A DNA stretch of 53,566 nt from Pseudomonadales bacterium (GCA_022819645.1 JAJEGU010000016.1:1-53566), one strand, 5' to 3'; shown: positions 42,511-53,018, counted from the first letter of the stretch. Translations and numbers: made by a program. The notes: a model not told the origin generated them from the letters alone.

Positions 42511-44487
42511 ATGAAAGCGATTCGACTGATTGTCTTAACCGCCGGCCTGGTTTTGCTGGCCGGCGCGGCATGGAGCCAGGACACCATCGAATGGACCACC
42601 CTGGGCAATGACTTCGCCCACACCCGCTCGACCCCGGCGGAGCAGATCACGCCGGAGAATTTCGGCGAGCTGGAAGTCGCCTGGGTCTGGGATGGCGCCA
42701 GCTTTGAAGCCCAGAGCGGGCGCTCGACGCCAAGCTACATCAATGGCCGCCTGTACACCGTCGCCGGGGCGCGGCGTCATGTGGTGGCCGTGGACCCGGC
42801 CACCGGCGCCACCATCTGGTCCTACCGCGAACCCGATACCGGGCGCTGGTCGTATTCCATGCGCGCCGACTACGGCAAGGGCGTGGGCTACGCCAGTATC
42901 GACGGCCGCGACGTCATCTACATCATCTCCCCCGGCTTTTTCCTGACCGCCCTGGACGCCGCCAACGGCCGGCCGCTGGAAGACTTCGGCGGCCAGGTTC
43001 CCGTGGAGGGCTTCCCGGAAACCGGTGTGGTGGACCTGCTGGCGGACCTGGGCCACCCCTATGACCCCTACGACGGCATCCCGCTGGAGCGGGGCTATAT
43101 CACTTCGTCCTCGCCGCCCATCGTGGTCAACGATGTGGTGGTGGTGGGCAACTCGGCGGAGCAGGGTTACAACCAGTCGCGCATCGAGAACGTGCCCGGC
43201 GACATCCTTGGCTACGACGCCCGCAGCGGCCAATTCCTGTGGAAGTTCAACGTGATTCCCCAGCCTGGCGAATATGGCCATGAAAGCTGGGAAAACGACG
43301 CCTGGCGCTACACCGGCGACATTTCTTCCTGGGCGCCGATTTCCGCCGACCCGGAACTCGGCATCGTCTATATCCCCACCAATGGCGTCACCATCGACTA
43401 CTACGGCGGCCACCATCCCGGCGACAATCTCTACGGCACCAGCCTGATCGCGCTCAACGCGGCCACCGGCGAGCGCGCCTGGCATTTCCAGATGGTGCGC
43501 CACGACATCTGGAACTACGACACCCCCACCGCCCCCATGCTGCTCGATGTGGCCACCGATTCCGGCCCCATGCCCATCGTCGCCCAGGCCACCAAGCAGG
43601 GTTATGTCTACGCTTTCCACCGGCAGAGCGGGGAGCCGGTCTGGCCCATCGAGGACGTGCCCATGCCGGCTTCCACGGTACCCGGGGAGCAGCTTGCGGA
43701 GACCCAGCCGATTCCCACCCGCCCGGCGCCTTTCGAATACGTTGGCTCCAGCGAGGAGCTGCTGGCCGACTTCACCCCGGAAATTCGCGCCCAGGCGCTG
43801 GAGGCGGTAAGCGATTTTGTGATGGGCCCGGTGTTCAATCCGCCCATCCTGCGCAACGATCCTTCCGGCAAGGCCGCGGCGTTGATGTGCCCCTCCGGCG
43901 CGGTGAATATCACCCATCCCCCGGTGGCGGACCCGGACAGCGGCGTCATGTACGTCATTTCCCGCTACAGCTGCGGCGCCCGCACCCTGGTCAGCGGCGA
44001 GGAAGCCGACACCTACTACGAAGCGCCCACCGGCGCCACCCTGTCGCGCTACGCCGCCGGCAGTGGCGGCAGCAGTCCGCGCCACCCCGCCGGCATTCCC
44101 CTGTGGAAGCCTCCCTACAGCCGCATCACCGCCATTGATATGAACAGCGGCGAACACCTGTGGATGATCCCGGCGGGCTACACCCCGGATCGAATCCGCG
44201 AACTGCCGGCACTGGCCGGCGTCGATATTGGCAATACCGGCTCCGGCGCGGTGGGCCCCATGGTGGTCACCGGCAATATGCTGATGTACGCCAATGTCAC
44301 CGGCGACGGCACGCCGCATCTGTTCGCGCTCGACAAGATGACCGGCGAGGAACTCGCCCGGGTCGAGGTTCCCGCCGTCAGCCGCTACGGCATGAGCTCC
44401 TGGGTCCACGAGGGCAGGCAGTACGTTATTCTCCAGACTGGCAGCTCACTGACCGCCATGGCATTGCCCCAGGAGCCTGCGCCGTAG
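42511..44487 (+). CDS. PQQ-dependent dehydrogenase (periplasmic quinoprotein)
   Basis: A 658-residue beta-propeller enzyme that would oxidise an alcohol or sugar using pyrroloquinoline quinone. It has a signal peptide (LIVLTAGLVLLAGAAWSQ) and repeated propeller motifs (VDPATGATIWSYREPD, NAATGERAWHFQMVRHDIWN, DKMTGEELARVEV). No CxxCH haem site and no vicinal Cys-Cys pair were seen, so it is not a quinohaemoprotein or typical methanol dehydrogenase. The ATG at 42511 directly follows GGTGCTGGAG; a GTG nine bases earlier is in frame. The last residues (QEPAP) and TAG are encoded by MITE-like copy B. No pqq genes are present. Confidence 0.9.
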   Translation: MKAIRLIVLTAGLVLLAGAAWSQDTIEWTTLGNDFAHTRSTPAEQITPENFGELEVAWVWDGASFEAQSGRSTPSYINGRLYTVAGARRHVVAVDPATGATIWSYREPDTGRWSYSMRADYGKGVGYASIDGRDVIYIISPGFFLTALDAANGRPLEDFGGQVPVEGFPETGVVDLLADLGHPYDPYDGIPLERGYITSSSPPIVVNDVVVVGNSAEQGYNQSRIENVPGDILGYDARSGQFLWKFNVIPQPGEYGHESWENDAWRYTGDISSWAPISADPELGIVYIPTNGVTIDYYGGHHPGDNLYGTSLIALNAATGERAWHFQMVRHDIWNYDTPTAPMLLDVATDSGPMPIVAQATKQGYVYAFHRQSGEPVWPIEDVPMPASTVPGEQLAETQPIPTRPAPFEYVGSSEELLADFTPEIRAQALEAVSDFVMGPVFNPPILRNDPSGKAAALMCPSGAVNITHPPVADPDSGVMYVISRYSCGARTLVSGEEADTYYEAPTGATLSRYAAGSGGSSPRHPAGIPLWKPPYSRITAIDMNSGEHLWMIPAGYTPDRIRELPALAGVDIGNTGSGAVGPMVVTGNMLMYANVTGDGTPHLFALDKMTGEELARVEVPAVSRYGMSSWVHEGRQYVILQTGSSLTAMALPQEPAP

Positions 44488-44635
44488 GAATTCGCGAAAG
44501 CGAAAATTCGCTATCGCCGCGCCCCTGGCCGATCGATTGAGGCGAATATTGGTGAATATGCAACGAAATCGAACGGCCAGGGGCGTGGACGGGAGCGGAT
44601 TTGCAGCCGTGAATTCCTGCGGCGCAGGCTCCTGG
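44469..44635. repeat. MITE-like element, copy B (167 bp)
   Basis: The terminal repeats CCAGGAGCCTGCGCCG... and its mirror ...GGCGCAGGCTCCTGG agree at about 24 of 25 positions. It is the same length as, and about 90% identical to, copy A. The left end codes the final residues and stop of the PQQ dehydrogenase; the right end stops three bases before the GST ATG, so it also holds that gene's upstream region. Confidence 0.9.
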
Positions 44636-44637
44636 TC

Positions 44638-45261
44638 ATGATCAGGCTTTACGGCTTTCAGCAGTCGCGGTCGTTTCGCGCCTTGTGGGCGCTTGAGGAA
44701 AGCGGGCTGGAATACGAATACACCCGGGTGAAGCTGCGTACCGACGCCGAAGTGCCGGATAGCGCGAAGAATCCGAAGTATCTTGCGGTGAACGCGCAAG
44801 GCAAGGTGCCGACCCTTGTCGACGGCGAACTGAAGCTCACCGAATCCGTCGCCATCCTGTACTACATCGCCCGCTCGGCGCCGGAATCGGGCCTGCTGCC
44901 GAACGCCAGCATGGATGTCTACGCCCGCATCGACGAACTCGCCTGCTTCGTGCTCGCCGAACTCGAACAGCCGCTGTGGAGCCAGGGCAAGCACATGTTC
45001 GCCCTGCCCGAAGAGCGGCGCATTCCGCAGATGTTCGAAACCGCGAAGTTCGAGTTTGCCAAGGCATTGAACGCCCTGGACCACCTGCTGGATGAGGGGG
45101 AGTACGCCATCGGCGACGCCTTCAGCCTGGTGGACATTCTCCTCGCCCAGACCTTCAACTGGGCCATGCGTTTCGAGTTCGACCTGCCGCGGAAATACAT
45201 CGACCTGCGCAACCGCCACTACAGCCGCCCCGCCTGCCGGCGCGCGCTTGAGATCATGTGA
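44638..45261 (+). CDS. Glutathione S-transferase family protein
   Basis: A 207-residue cytosolic GST. The N-terminal thioredoxin-like domain (MIRLYGFQQSRSFRALWALE, and NAQGKVPTLVDGELKLTESVAILYY with the glutathione-binding P and ES) and an all-helical C-terminal domain (ALNALDHLLDEGEYAIGDAFSLVDI) are complete. The catalytic residue is likely one of the serines in QSRS near residue 10. The start ATG is three bases from the end of MITE-like copy B, so its ribosome-binding site is made of repeat DNA (CAGGCTCCTGG). The substrate is unknown. Confidence 0.92.
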   Translation: MIRLYGFQQSRSFRALWALEESGLEYEYTRVKLRTDAEVPDSAKNPKYLAVNAQGKVPTLVDGELKLTESVAILYYIARSAPESGLLPNASMDVYARIDELACFVLAELEQPLWSQGKHMFALPEERRIPQMFETAKFEFAKALNALDHLLDEGEYAIGDAFSLVDILLAQTFNWAMRFEFDLPRKYIDLRNRHYSRPACRRALEIM

Positions 45262-45313
45262 CCGCAATCGGGACGATGCCATCAAATTGCGCGGAGCAAA
45301 TCTTCCGAACCGT

Positions 45314-45430
45314 GTCATTCTGCGCGGAGCGAAGCTCCCAAACCATGTCATTCTGCGCGGAGCGAAGCGCAGTCGCAGAATCTCGTTGGGAGGCCACTGC
45401 GTGGGATTCTGCGACTGCGTGCAGAATGAC
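45314..45430. repeat. REP-like hairpin with a duplicated left arm
   Basis: A partial left arm (45314-45335, GTCATTCTGCGCGGAGCGAAG) is followed by a full 84-bp copy at 45347-45430 ending GCGTGCAGAATGAC. It lies between the GST and PDZ genes. Confidence 0.85.
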
Positions 45431-45448
45431 GGAAGGGGGGAAGGCAGC

Positions 45449-46240
45449 ATGACCGACACGCTCGACGCCTACCTCAAGGCCGCATTGACGAGCCGCCGCC
45501 CCGACCGGCAGCAGCGTCTCAATCACATCGGCGTCGCGGTCGCCACCGACAGTGGCAATCACATCGTGGCGGCGGTGCTGCACGCCTCCCCCGCTTTCGC
45601 GGCCGGGCTGCTGCGGGGCGATCGCCCCATATCGATAAACGGCGCGCCCTACCATCCCGTCTATTCCTTCAATCCCGAACCTCCGGCACTCCCCGAGCCC
45701 GACCAGCGCAGCTTCCGCCTCGTTTTCGAGCGAAGCGGAGAACAGCGGGAAGTGGAACTCAGACCGGAATTCAACAATCTGCTCGACAGCTACCGCAGCG
45801 CCGTGGAACCCAGCGTCCGGCAGTTCGGCATGGGCAACAAGGTAGTCGGCTACGTGCGGCTGTGGGGCGTCAGCCGCAACGCCAATGACCTGGTCATGCT
45901 GCAAAAGGTGCTTGCCGGCTTCCGCAATACCAGCAGCCTCATCGTCGATCTGCGCCACGCCGCGGGCTATCTGGCGGAAGAGCATCTCGCCCTGTTCCGG
46001 CCCACCGATCAGAGCGACTACTACTCCAGCCCGATGGCGCTGATCATCGACCGGACCACCACCCGCCACGCGGAATCCTTCGCCCGGCAACTCGCCATCC
46101 TCGACCGCGTAACCACCCTCGGCGCGGCAACCCCCGGCGGCTTCCATCCCGACCTCACCGTTCCCTGGCCGCTCGCGTCCAGCACCCCCGGCGACCCGCA
46201 ATTCGAAGCCGCCCTAGCCCTGCTCGGCGGCTTGATTTGA
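45449..46240 (+). CDS. PDZ-domain protein with degenerate S41 peptidase-like fold
   Basis: A 263-residue protein of unclear function. Residues ~25-105 form a PDZ-like module (HIVAAVLHASPAFAAGLLRG, DRPISINGAPY), followed by a segment resembling the core of tail-specific (S41) proteases (VGYVRLWGV, SLIVDLRHAAGYL, ALIIDRTTTRHAESFARQL). The expected nucleophile Ser of RTxSxxE is absent: the region reads RTTTRHAE. No signal peptide is seen. The ATG at 45449 follows GGAAGGGGGGAAG. It may be an inactive peptidase relative that binds peptides. Confidence 0.65.
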   Translation: MTDTLDAYLKAALTSRRPDRQQRLNHIGVAVATDSGNHIVAAVLHASPAFAAGLLRGDRPISINGAPYHPVYSFNPEPPALPEPDQRSFRLVFERSGEQREVELRPEFNNLLDSYRSAVEPSVRQFGMGNKVVGYVRLWGVSRNANDLVMLQKVLAGFRNTSSLIVDLRHAAGYLAEEHLALFRPTDQSDYYSSPMALIIDRTTTRHAESFARQLAILDRVTTLGAATPGGFHPDLTVPWPLASSTPGDPQFEAALALLGGLI

Positions 46241-46260
46241 ACTGTCGGGGGAACCTGCAT

Positions 46261-47412
46261 TCAGGCCAAATCCACCAGCATCCTTTCCGCCGCAACCGCA
46301 CGGACTCCACTGGCGAGCGGGAAACTGTCCCGACCCGCGTGAATGACATCAAGGCTTTCAAGTTGGAGATCTTCGAGTGCATTGCGCATCCCGCGAGTGA
46401 CCGCCGGAGAACTCGTGCGTTTCACCTCGAAACCCCGGAGCTTGCCGCCGGCGGAAATGAGCAGGTCGATTTCACCACCGGTATGCGCGGCCCAGAAATG
46501 GCATTGGCGTTCGTCGGCTCCCAGCGTGCGAATGATGTTCTCGATCACAAAACCTTCCCAGGATGCGCCAAGCTTCGGATGCCGGTGAACCTGCTCCCTT
46601 GTGTCGATGTTCAGCAGCCAATGCAGCAGCCCGGAATCCCGCACATAGACTTTCGGCGACTTGACCTGGCGCTTGGCGAGATTGGCGCTCCAAGGCTTGA
46701 GGACACGCACCATGAAGGTGGATTCCAAAGCTTCAAGGTAGCGCCGGACCGTGTGATGTGAAACTCCGAAGGCGCGCGCCAGTTCGGACCCGTTCCAGAT
46801 CTGGGCGTGGTAATGCGCGAGCATGGCCCAGAAGCGCTCAAGGGTCGCTCCCGGAATCGAGATTCCCAGTTGCGCCAAGTCCCTTTCCAGGAAGGTCTTT
46901 ACGAAATCGCCCCGCCATCTCTTGCTTGAGGCATCGCTCCGGGCGGTGAAGGAAGCGGGAAATCCGCCCCGAAACCAAAGCTCTTCCATTTCCGCCGAGC
47001 CGGTCTCGGCCAGGGAGAGGCATGGCAATTCGTAATAGGCGACCCGACCCGCAAGAGACTCCGAACTCTGACGCAGCAGATCTGGCGAGGCGCTGCCCAG
47101 CACCAGGAACCGGGCCGGTGGCGGCCGGCGGTCGGCGAGCACTCGCAGCGTGGGGAACAATTCGGGCCGGCGCTGGACTTCATCAAGCACCACCAGCCCA
47201 CGCAGGGGAGCCAGCGCCAACATGGGGTCGGCAAGCTGCGCAACATCTTCGCTGGACTCCAGATCGAAGACCCGCGCCGCCTCTCCATATCGTTCAACGA
47301 TCTGCCGGGCGAGCGTGGTCTTGCCGACCTGACGGGCGCCGATCATCGCAACCACAGGACTGTCGCGCAGCAGTTCTTCAACCTTCCGCAAATGCGCTTC
47401 ACGCTGGATCAT
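46261..47412 (-). CDS. AAA ATPase with DUF4143 domain (2)
   Basis: A 383-residue P-loop protein. Walker A is GARQVGKT (25-32), Walker B LRGLVVLDEVQRRPELF, and sensor-like LVLGSASPDLL follows. A winged-helix-like stretch (ELARAFGVSHHTVRRYLEAL) precedes the C-terminal DUF4143 domain with GGEIDLLISAGGKLRGFEVK, a PD-(D/E)xK-like core. The ATG at 47412 has GGAGAG upstream and is preferred over the TTG at 47442. It is only distantly similar to the ATPase at 26188. Both have AT-rich repeated leaders. Function of the family is not established. Confidence 0.88.
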   Translation of the reverse strand: MIQREAHLRKVEELLRDSPVVAMIGARQVGKTTLARQIVERYGEAARVFDLESSEDVAQLADPMLALAPLRGLVVLDEVQRRPELFPTLRVLADRRPPPARFLVLGSASPDLLRQSSESLAGRVAYYELPCLSLAETGSAEMEELWFRGGFPASFTARSDASSKRWRGDFVKTFLERDLAQLGISIPGATLERFWAMLAHYHAQIWNGSELARAFGVSHHTVRRYLEALESTFMVRVLKPWSANLAKRQVKSPKVYVRDSGLLHWLLNIDTREQVHRHPKLGASWEGFVIENIIRTLGADERQCHFWAAHTGGEIDLLISAGGKLRGFEVKRTSSPAVTRGMRNALEDLQLESLDVIHAGRDSFPLASGVRAVAAERMLVDLA

Positions 47413-47459
47413 TCGCTCAATCTCTCCGGCCTGTCCAGCCAAACCAATACCCTTCCCTG

Positions 47460-47510
47460 AATAATAACAGGAAATTTGGAAGTAATTCTTCCAAATTTCC
47501 TGTTATTATT
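47460..47510. repeat. Perfect 23-bp AT-rich palindrome upstream of ATPase 2
   Basis: The left arm (47460-47482, beginning AATAATAACAGG) and right arm (47488-47510, ending CCTGTTATTATT) are exact reverse complements around TAATT. It lies 48-98 bases upstream of the ATPase ATG on the minus strand. It is very AT-rich against GC-rich flanks and has no T-run, so it looks more like an operator or recombination site than a terminator. Confidence 0.93.
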
Positions 47511-47568
47511 GGCGGAAAGCTGGCAGGTCGAAGAGCCGGGCATGAGACTGCGCCGCAGGTCTTCTGGT

Positions 47569-47934
47569 TCAGTTGAGACCGAAAACGAGTTTCAATGCCG
47601 CATCAATTTTCTGCGGATCAGCCTCCGCGAGCGTGCCGCGGATGCGAGCCAGTCGCGCGCGACGGTCTACCGGCCGGTTTTGCAGGCAATCCACCACCGA
47701 ACGCTTGCTACAACCATTGGAAGCCGTCGGGGAAATCTCCACGCTGGTGACGAAAACTCTTCCAGCAACTCGGACAGAGCCCGCACGATGACTCCAAGCC
47801 GGAACCCATTGAGGGAACCATCGAATCGCAGGGCATTTGCGGAAATTTTCCCTGACTGATTTGGCATCATATTCCCAGTATACTTCGACCCTCGAAATGC
47901 GGCCCTGCGAGGCCATTACGGCAAGGTTATTCAT
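47569..47934 (-). pseudogene. Possible decayed PemK/MazF-like toxin
   Basis: A 121-residue frame. The C-terminal half (VFVTSVEISPTASNGCSKRS, VVDCLQNRPVDRRARLARI, IDAALKLVFGLN) has the cadence of PemK/MazF toxins, whose ends read ..NGL.K.S.....Q...VD..RL.R..G.L......ID.AL...LGL. The start ISRVEVYW recalls ISRGEVYW of the family, but the central part does not fit, so a frameshift pair or deletion is likely. There is no antitoxin gene: the aldehyde dehydrogenase starts 20 bases away on the other strand. This could also be a chance frame. Confidence 0.3.
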
Positions 47935-47954
47935 CCCAATTCAGGAGTCGCGTA

Positions 47955-49382
47955 ATGCTCAAGGCTTACAATCGGTTTTATATCAACGGTAGCTGGCGGG
48001 AACCTGCGGAGCGGGAGTTGCTGGAGGTGATCAATCCGGCGACGGAGCAGGCATTTGCCACTATCATCCTCGGCAATGCCGAGGATGTGGACGCCGCGGC
48101 GCGGGCGGCCCGGGGGGCCTTTGGGGCCTGGTCGGTTTCGAGCGTGGACGAGCGGGTTGCGGTGCTGCGGAACATTATTGCCGGCATCAAGGCCCGGGCC
48201 GGCGAGCTTGCGGCGGCGATTTCCGATGAAATGGGCGCGCCGATGCGGCTTGCGAGCACGGCCCAGGTGGGTAGCGGGCTCGGCCATTTCCAGAGCATTA
48301 TTCCGATTCTGCAGAACTATGCCTTTGAGGAAGACCGCGGGGCTTCGCTTGTGGTCAAGGAGCCTGCGGGGGTTTGCGGTTTTATCACTCCCTGGAACTG
48401 GCCCCTGAACCAGATCGCCTGCAAGGTGGCGCCGGCGCTTGCCGCGGGCTGCACCATGGTGCTCAAGCCCAGCGAAATCGCTCCGGTGAGCGCTTGTCTG
48501 CTGGCGGAGATCATCGCCGAATCGGGGCTGCCCGCGGGCGTGTTCAATCTGGTCAACGGCGATGGCCCCACCGTGGGCGCGGCGATTTCCTCGCATCCCG
48601 AGATCGATGTGGTTTCCTTCACCGGCTCGACCCGCGCCGGCCGCGAAGTCGCCCGCAACGCGGCGGATGGCATCAAGCGCGTGACCCAGGAACTCGGCGG
48701 CAAATCCGCCAATATCATTCTCGATGACGTGGCCGACTTCGCCAGGGCCGTGGGCGGCGGCGTCAGCGGTTGCTTCGGCAATAGCGGGCAGTCCTGTAAC
48801 GCCCCCACCCGTATGCTCGTGCCCGCGGCGCGCATGGCGGAAGCCGCGGAAATCGCCCGCGCCGCCGCCACAAAGGCCACCGTGGGCGACCCGAAGCAAG
48901 AGGGAACCCGGCTTGGGCCGGTGGTGAGCGAATCGCAGTTCAACAAGATACAGGGCCTGATCGAGCAGGGCATCGCCGAAGGCGCCGAACTCGTCACCGG
49001 CGGCCCGGGCCGGCCCGCGGGCCTGGAAACCGGCTACTACGTGCAACCCACGGTATTCGCCAATGTTTCCAACGACATGACCATCGCCCGGGAAGAGATC
49101 TTCGGCCCGGTGCTTTGCATCATCGGCTATGGGGACGACGAGGACGCCGTGGCCATCGCCAACGACACCGAATACGGATTATCCGGCTACGTTTCCGGCG
49201 AGGCGTCCCACGCCAACGCCATCGCCCGCAGGCTGCGCACCGGCAATGTTCACGTCAATGGCGCGGGGCCGGACTTCGCCGCGCCCTTCGGCGGCTACAA
49301 GAAATCCGGCAACGGCCGCGAATGGGGTATTGAAGGTTTCGAGGAATTCCTCGAAACCAAGGCCATCATGCGCGCCGCATAG
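47955..49382 (+). CDS. Aldehyde dehydrogenase (NAD(P)-dependent)
   Basis: A 475-residue member of the ALDH superfamily that oxidises an aldehyde to the acid. The catalytic Cys is C281 (SGQSCNAPTR) and the general base E246 (TQELGGKSANIIL); FTGSTRAGREVAR and the N-terminal PWNWPLNQIACKVAPALAAG match the cofactor site. The length is normal. The substrate is not predictable from the sequence; the closest patterns are broad-specificity or betaine/gamma-aminobutyraldehyde-type enzymes. A VOC gene starts 28 bases downstream. Confidence 0.95.
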   Translation: MLKAYNRFYINGSWREPAERELLEVINPATEQAFATIILGNAEDVDAAARAARGAFGAWSVSSVDERVAVLRNIIAGIKARAGELAAAISDEMGAPMRLASTAQVGSGLGHFQSIIPILQNYAFEEDRGASLVVKEPAGVCGFITPWNWPLNQIACKVAPALAAGCTMVLKPSEIAPVSACLLAEIIAESGLPAGVFNLVNGDGPTVGAAISSHPEIDVVSFTGSTRAGREVARNAADGIKRVTQELGGKSANIILDDVADFARAVGGGVSGCFGNSGQSCNAPTRMLVPAARMAEAAEIARAAATKATVGDPKQEGTRLGPVVSESQFNKIQGLIEQGIAEGAELVTGGPGRPAGLETGYYVQPTVFANVSNDMTIAREEIFGPVLCIIGYGDDEDAVAIANDTEYGLSGYVSGEASHANAIARRLRTGNVHVNGAGPDFAAPFGGYKKSGNGREWGIEGFEEFLETKAIMRAA

Positions 49383-49410
49383 GCGATGCGCTCAACAGGA
49401 ATCCTCCATC

Positions 49411-49809
49411 ATGAACTTGCAGAAGAATTCCATCGATCTGGGAATCATCGCCCAGGATGTCGAGGCCATGCTCGCTTTCTATCGCGATGCGGTGGGGCTT
49501 GCGTTCGAGGCGGCCATTCCCTTCCCCGGAGGCGGCACCATGCACCGCTTCAAGGCGGGAGAGAGCATCATCAAGATCATCGAACTCGAACCCGAGCCGG
49601 AAGCCCATGCTCCCGGCGGGGGCATCCGGGGCGCCACGGGCTATCGGTACTGGACGCTGAGCGTGGAAGACCTGGATGAGGTCGTTGCGCGAATCGGCGA
49701 AGCGGGCTACCGGATCATGGTGCCGGTAACCGAAGTCCGCCCGGGCGTGACCATCGCCATAGCGGCCGACCCGGACGGGAATTGGGTCGAGTTTCTGAAA
49801 AACACCTGA
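49411..49809 (+). CDS. VOC-family (glyoxalase-like) protein
   Basis: A 132-residue protein with two glyoxalase-fold modules (LGIIAQDVEAMLAFYRDAVG; TLSVEDLDEVVARIGEAGYR; IAIAADPDGNWVEFLKNT). Potential metal ligands are H45 in GGTMHRFKAG and the late Glu in WVEFL. It starts at the ATG at 49411 after the aldehyde dehydrogenase on the same strand, so the two are probably co-transcribed and may act on the same small molecule. The convergent gene ends nine bases downstream. Confidence 0.9.
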   Translation: MNLQKNSIDLGIIAQDVEAMLAFYRDAVGLAFEAAIPFPGGGTMHRFKAGESIIKIIELEPEPEAHAPGGGIRGATGYRYWTLSVEDLDEVVARIGEAGYRIMVPVTEVRPGVTIAIAADPDGNWVEFLKNT

Positions 49810-49818
49810 TCGCGGTAA

Positions 49819-50814
49819 CTACTGCCCGCCTTCCGCGGCTCTCGCTTCTTCCGCGCGGGCGCCGCGGAGCATGTTGACCATGCCGTAGTTGCCTTCGTGG
49901 CAGGCGTATTCGTACAGCAGTCCGGCGACTTTGGTCAGCGGGATGATGCCGGTGATGCGGTCGGTATAGGCTTCCGGGTCCTCCACCGTGAATTCGTATT
50001 CGAGGGCGTCTTCTCCGACCCGGGTAATCCGCTCGATGAGGAACTTGCTATCGGAAATCCCGGCATTGCCGAATGACTGGGTCAGGCCATTGAAGTTCCG
50101 CGTTTCCACCACGAGCGTCTCGCCGTCCCAGTAGCCCCGGGAATCGCCGGACCAAAGGCCGATGGCTTCATCGAGCGGCGGGCGCTCGCCCAGGGGCGCG
50201 ATGCGCGCATCGTGAACCATTTCGGTCATGAGGACCACATGATCGCGATTCTGGAAGATCTGCAGGTTGTTGTTGTACAGGCTCGGCACCAGCGGCGGCC
50301 CGGCGTTGAAACCCATGATGCAGCGCTCGGACAGGCCCCGGTCCTCCGGGCCATCCTTGCCGATACCGCCGGGGATGACCCGCACCGGGCGCTGGGATTC
50401 GATGTCCGGAGCCAGCCTTCCGTTGACGATGACCGCGCCTTCGGCGAAATCCGGCAGGCGACCGTTTTCCGGCCAGGTGATGATCGAAGTGCGAAGGGCT
50501 TCGCCAATGCCGGCGGATTCGACCCAGAAGTCGTTATAGGCTTCGTCCACGCCGAAATTGGGAATCGCCGCGTCGGAATTTTCATCGAAAGCCGAACGCA
50601 TGGCGCGCATTTCCTCGATTTCCTCATCGGTGAGGAACTGGCGATCACCGTAGCGCGCGGGCCGCTCAAGCGGCACGTTGTAGGAGTAATTCCAGACGCC
50701 TTGCAGATCGGGTTGACCCCATTCGGTTCTTGGCGCCTGGTAATCCTCGGCGCCGAATGCCGGGAACCCTGGCAGGCCGCAAACCAGCCCGAGTAACAGC
50801 GACCTTGCTTTCAT
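49819..50814 (-). CDS. Secreted protein of unknown function
   Basis: A 331-residue protein not recognised to a characterised family. It has a signal peptide (MKARSLLLGLVCGLPGFPAFGA) and a mature part rich in Trp/Tyr/Asn turns (RTEWGQPDLQGVWNYSYNVP, SLYNNNLQIFQNRDHVVLM, RGYWDGETLVVETRNFNGL, LLYEYACHEGNYGMVNMLRG). These motifs recur in long hypothetical proteins of marine and soil proteobacteria that often sit beside dehydrogenases. The start is the ATG at 50814 preceded by GGGGG; ATGs at 50820 and 50835 are also in frame. The neighbouring catabolic genes suggest a periplasmic role. Confidence 0.85.
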   Translation of the reverse strand: MKARSLLLGLVCGLPGFPAFGAEDYQAPRTEWGQPDLQGVWNYSYNVPLERPARYGDRQFLTDEEIEEMRAMRSAFDENSDAAIPNFGVDEAYNDFWVESAGIGEALRTSIITWPENGRLPDFAEGAVIVNGRLAPDIESQRPVRVIPGGIGKDGPEDRGLSERCIMGFNAGPPLVPSLYNNNLQIFQNRDHVVLMTEMVHDARIAPLGERPPLDEAIGLWSGDSRGYWDGETLVVETRNFNGLTQSFGNAGISDSKFLIERITRVGEDALEYEFTVEDPEAYTDRITGIIPLTKVAGLLYEYACHEGNYGMVNMLRGARAEEARAAEGGQ

Positions 50815-50898
50815 GTGCATCCCCCGTTCAAACAAGCTATGTTATCAAGTGTACACCCGTCCGGCCAGCAATTCTCATTTTGGCGCTCCAACCTGCAT

Positions 50899-50932
50899 GT
50901 CATTCTGCGCGGAGCGAAGCGTAGTCGCAGAG
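50899..50932. repeat. Left half of a REP-like hairpin
   Basis: GTCATTCTGCGCGGAGCGAAG followed by CGTAGTCGCAGAG is the left arm of the dispersed hairpin; a short AGAGCATAGCTCT stem follows. It is in the gap upstream of the secreted protein gene. Confidence 0.75.
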
Positions 50933-51007
50933 CATAGCTCTGCGCCGTTCCGGCCGCGCTCGAAACTGCGCTTTGAAAACGCTTGCCTCCACCCCTGGAA
51001 TTTTTCA

Positions 51008-52886
<1,879 letters not shown>

Positions 52887-52914
52887 TTACAGGCGGCGAT
52901 GGAATGCTTGACCC

Positions 52915-53006
52915 GTCATTCTGCGCGGAGCGAAGCGGAGTCGCGGAATCTCATGAACCCGGCACTGCCATTCGACGGGAGATTCCGCGACTGCGCGCGG
53001 AATGAC
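52915..53006. repeat. REP-like hairpin, full copy
   Basis: It begins GTCATTCTGCGCGGAGCGAAG and ends GCGCGCGGAATGAC, with inverted arms and a ~20-base loop. It lies between the nitronate monooxygenase start and the last, convergent gene, 12 bases from the latter's stop. Confidence 0.85.
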
Positions 53007-53018
53007 GGAGGAAGAGGT

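Noticed and set aside
42535..44409. 624-codon open frame antisense to the PQQ dehydrogenase
   Set aside because: Low-complexity His/Gly/Ala/Val-rich translation typical of antisense frames in GC-rich DNA; the plus-strand gene is well supported.
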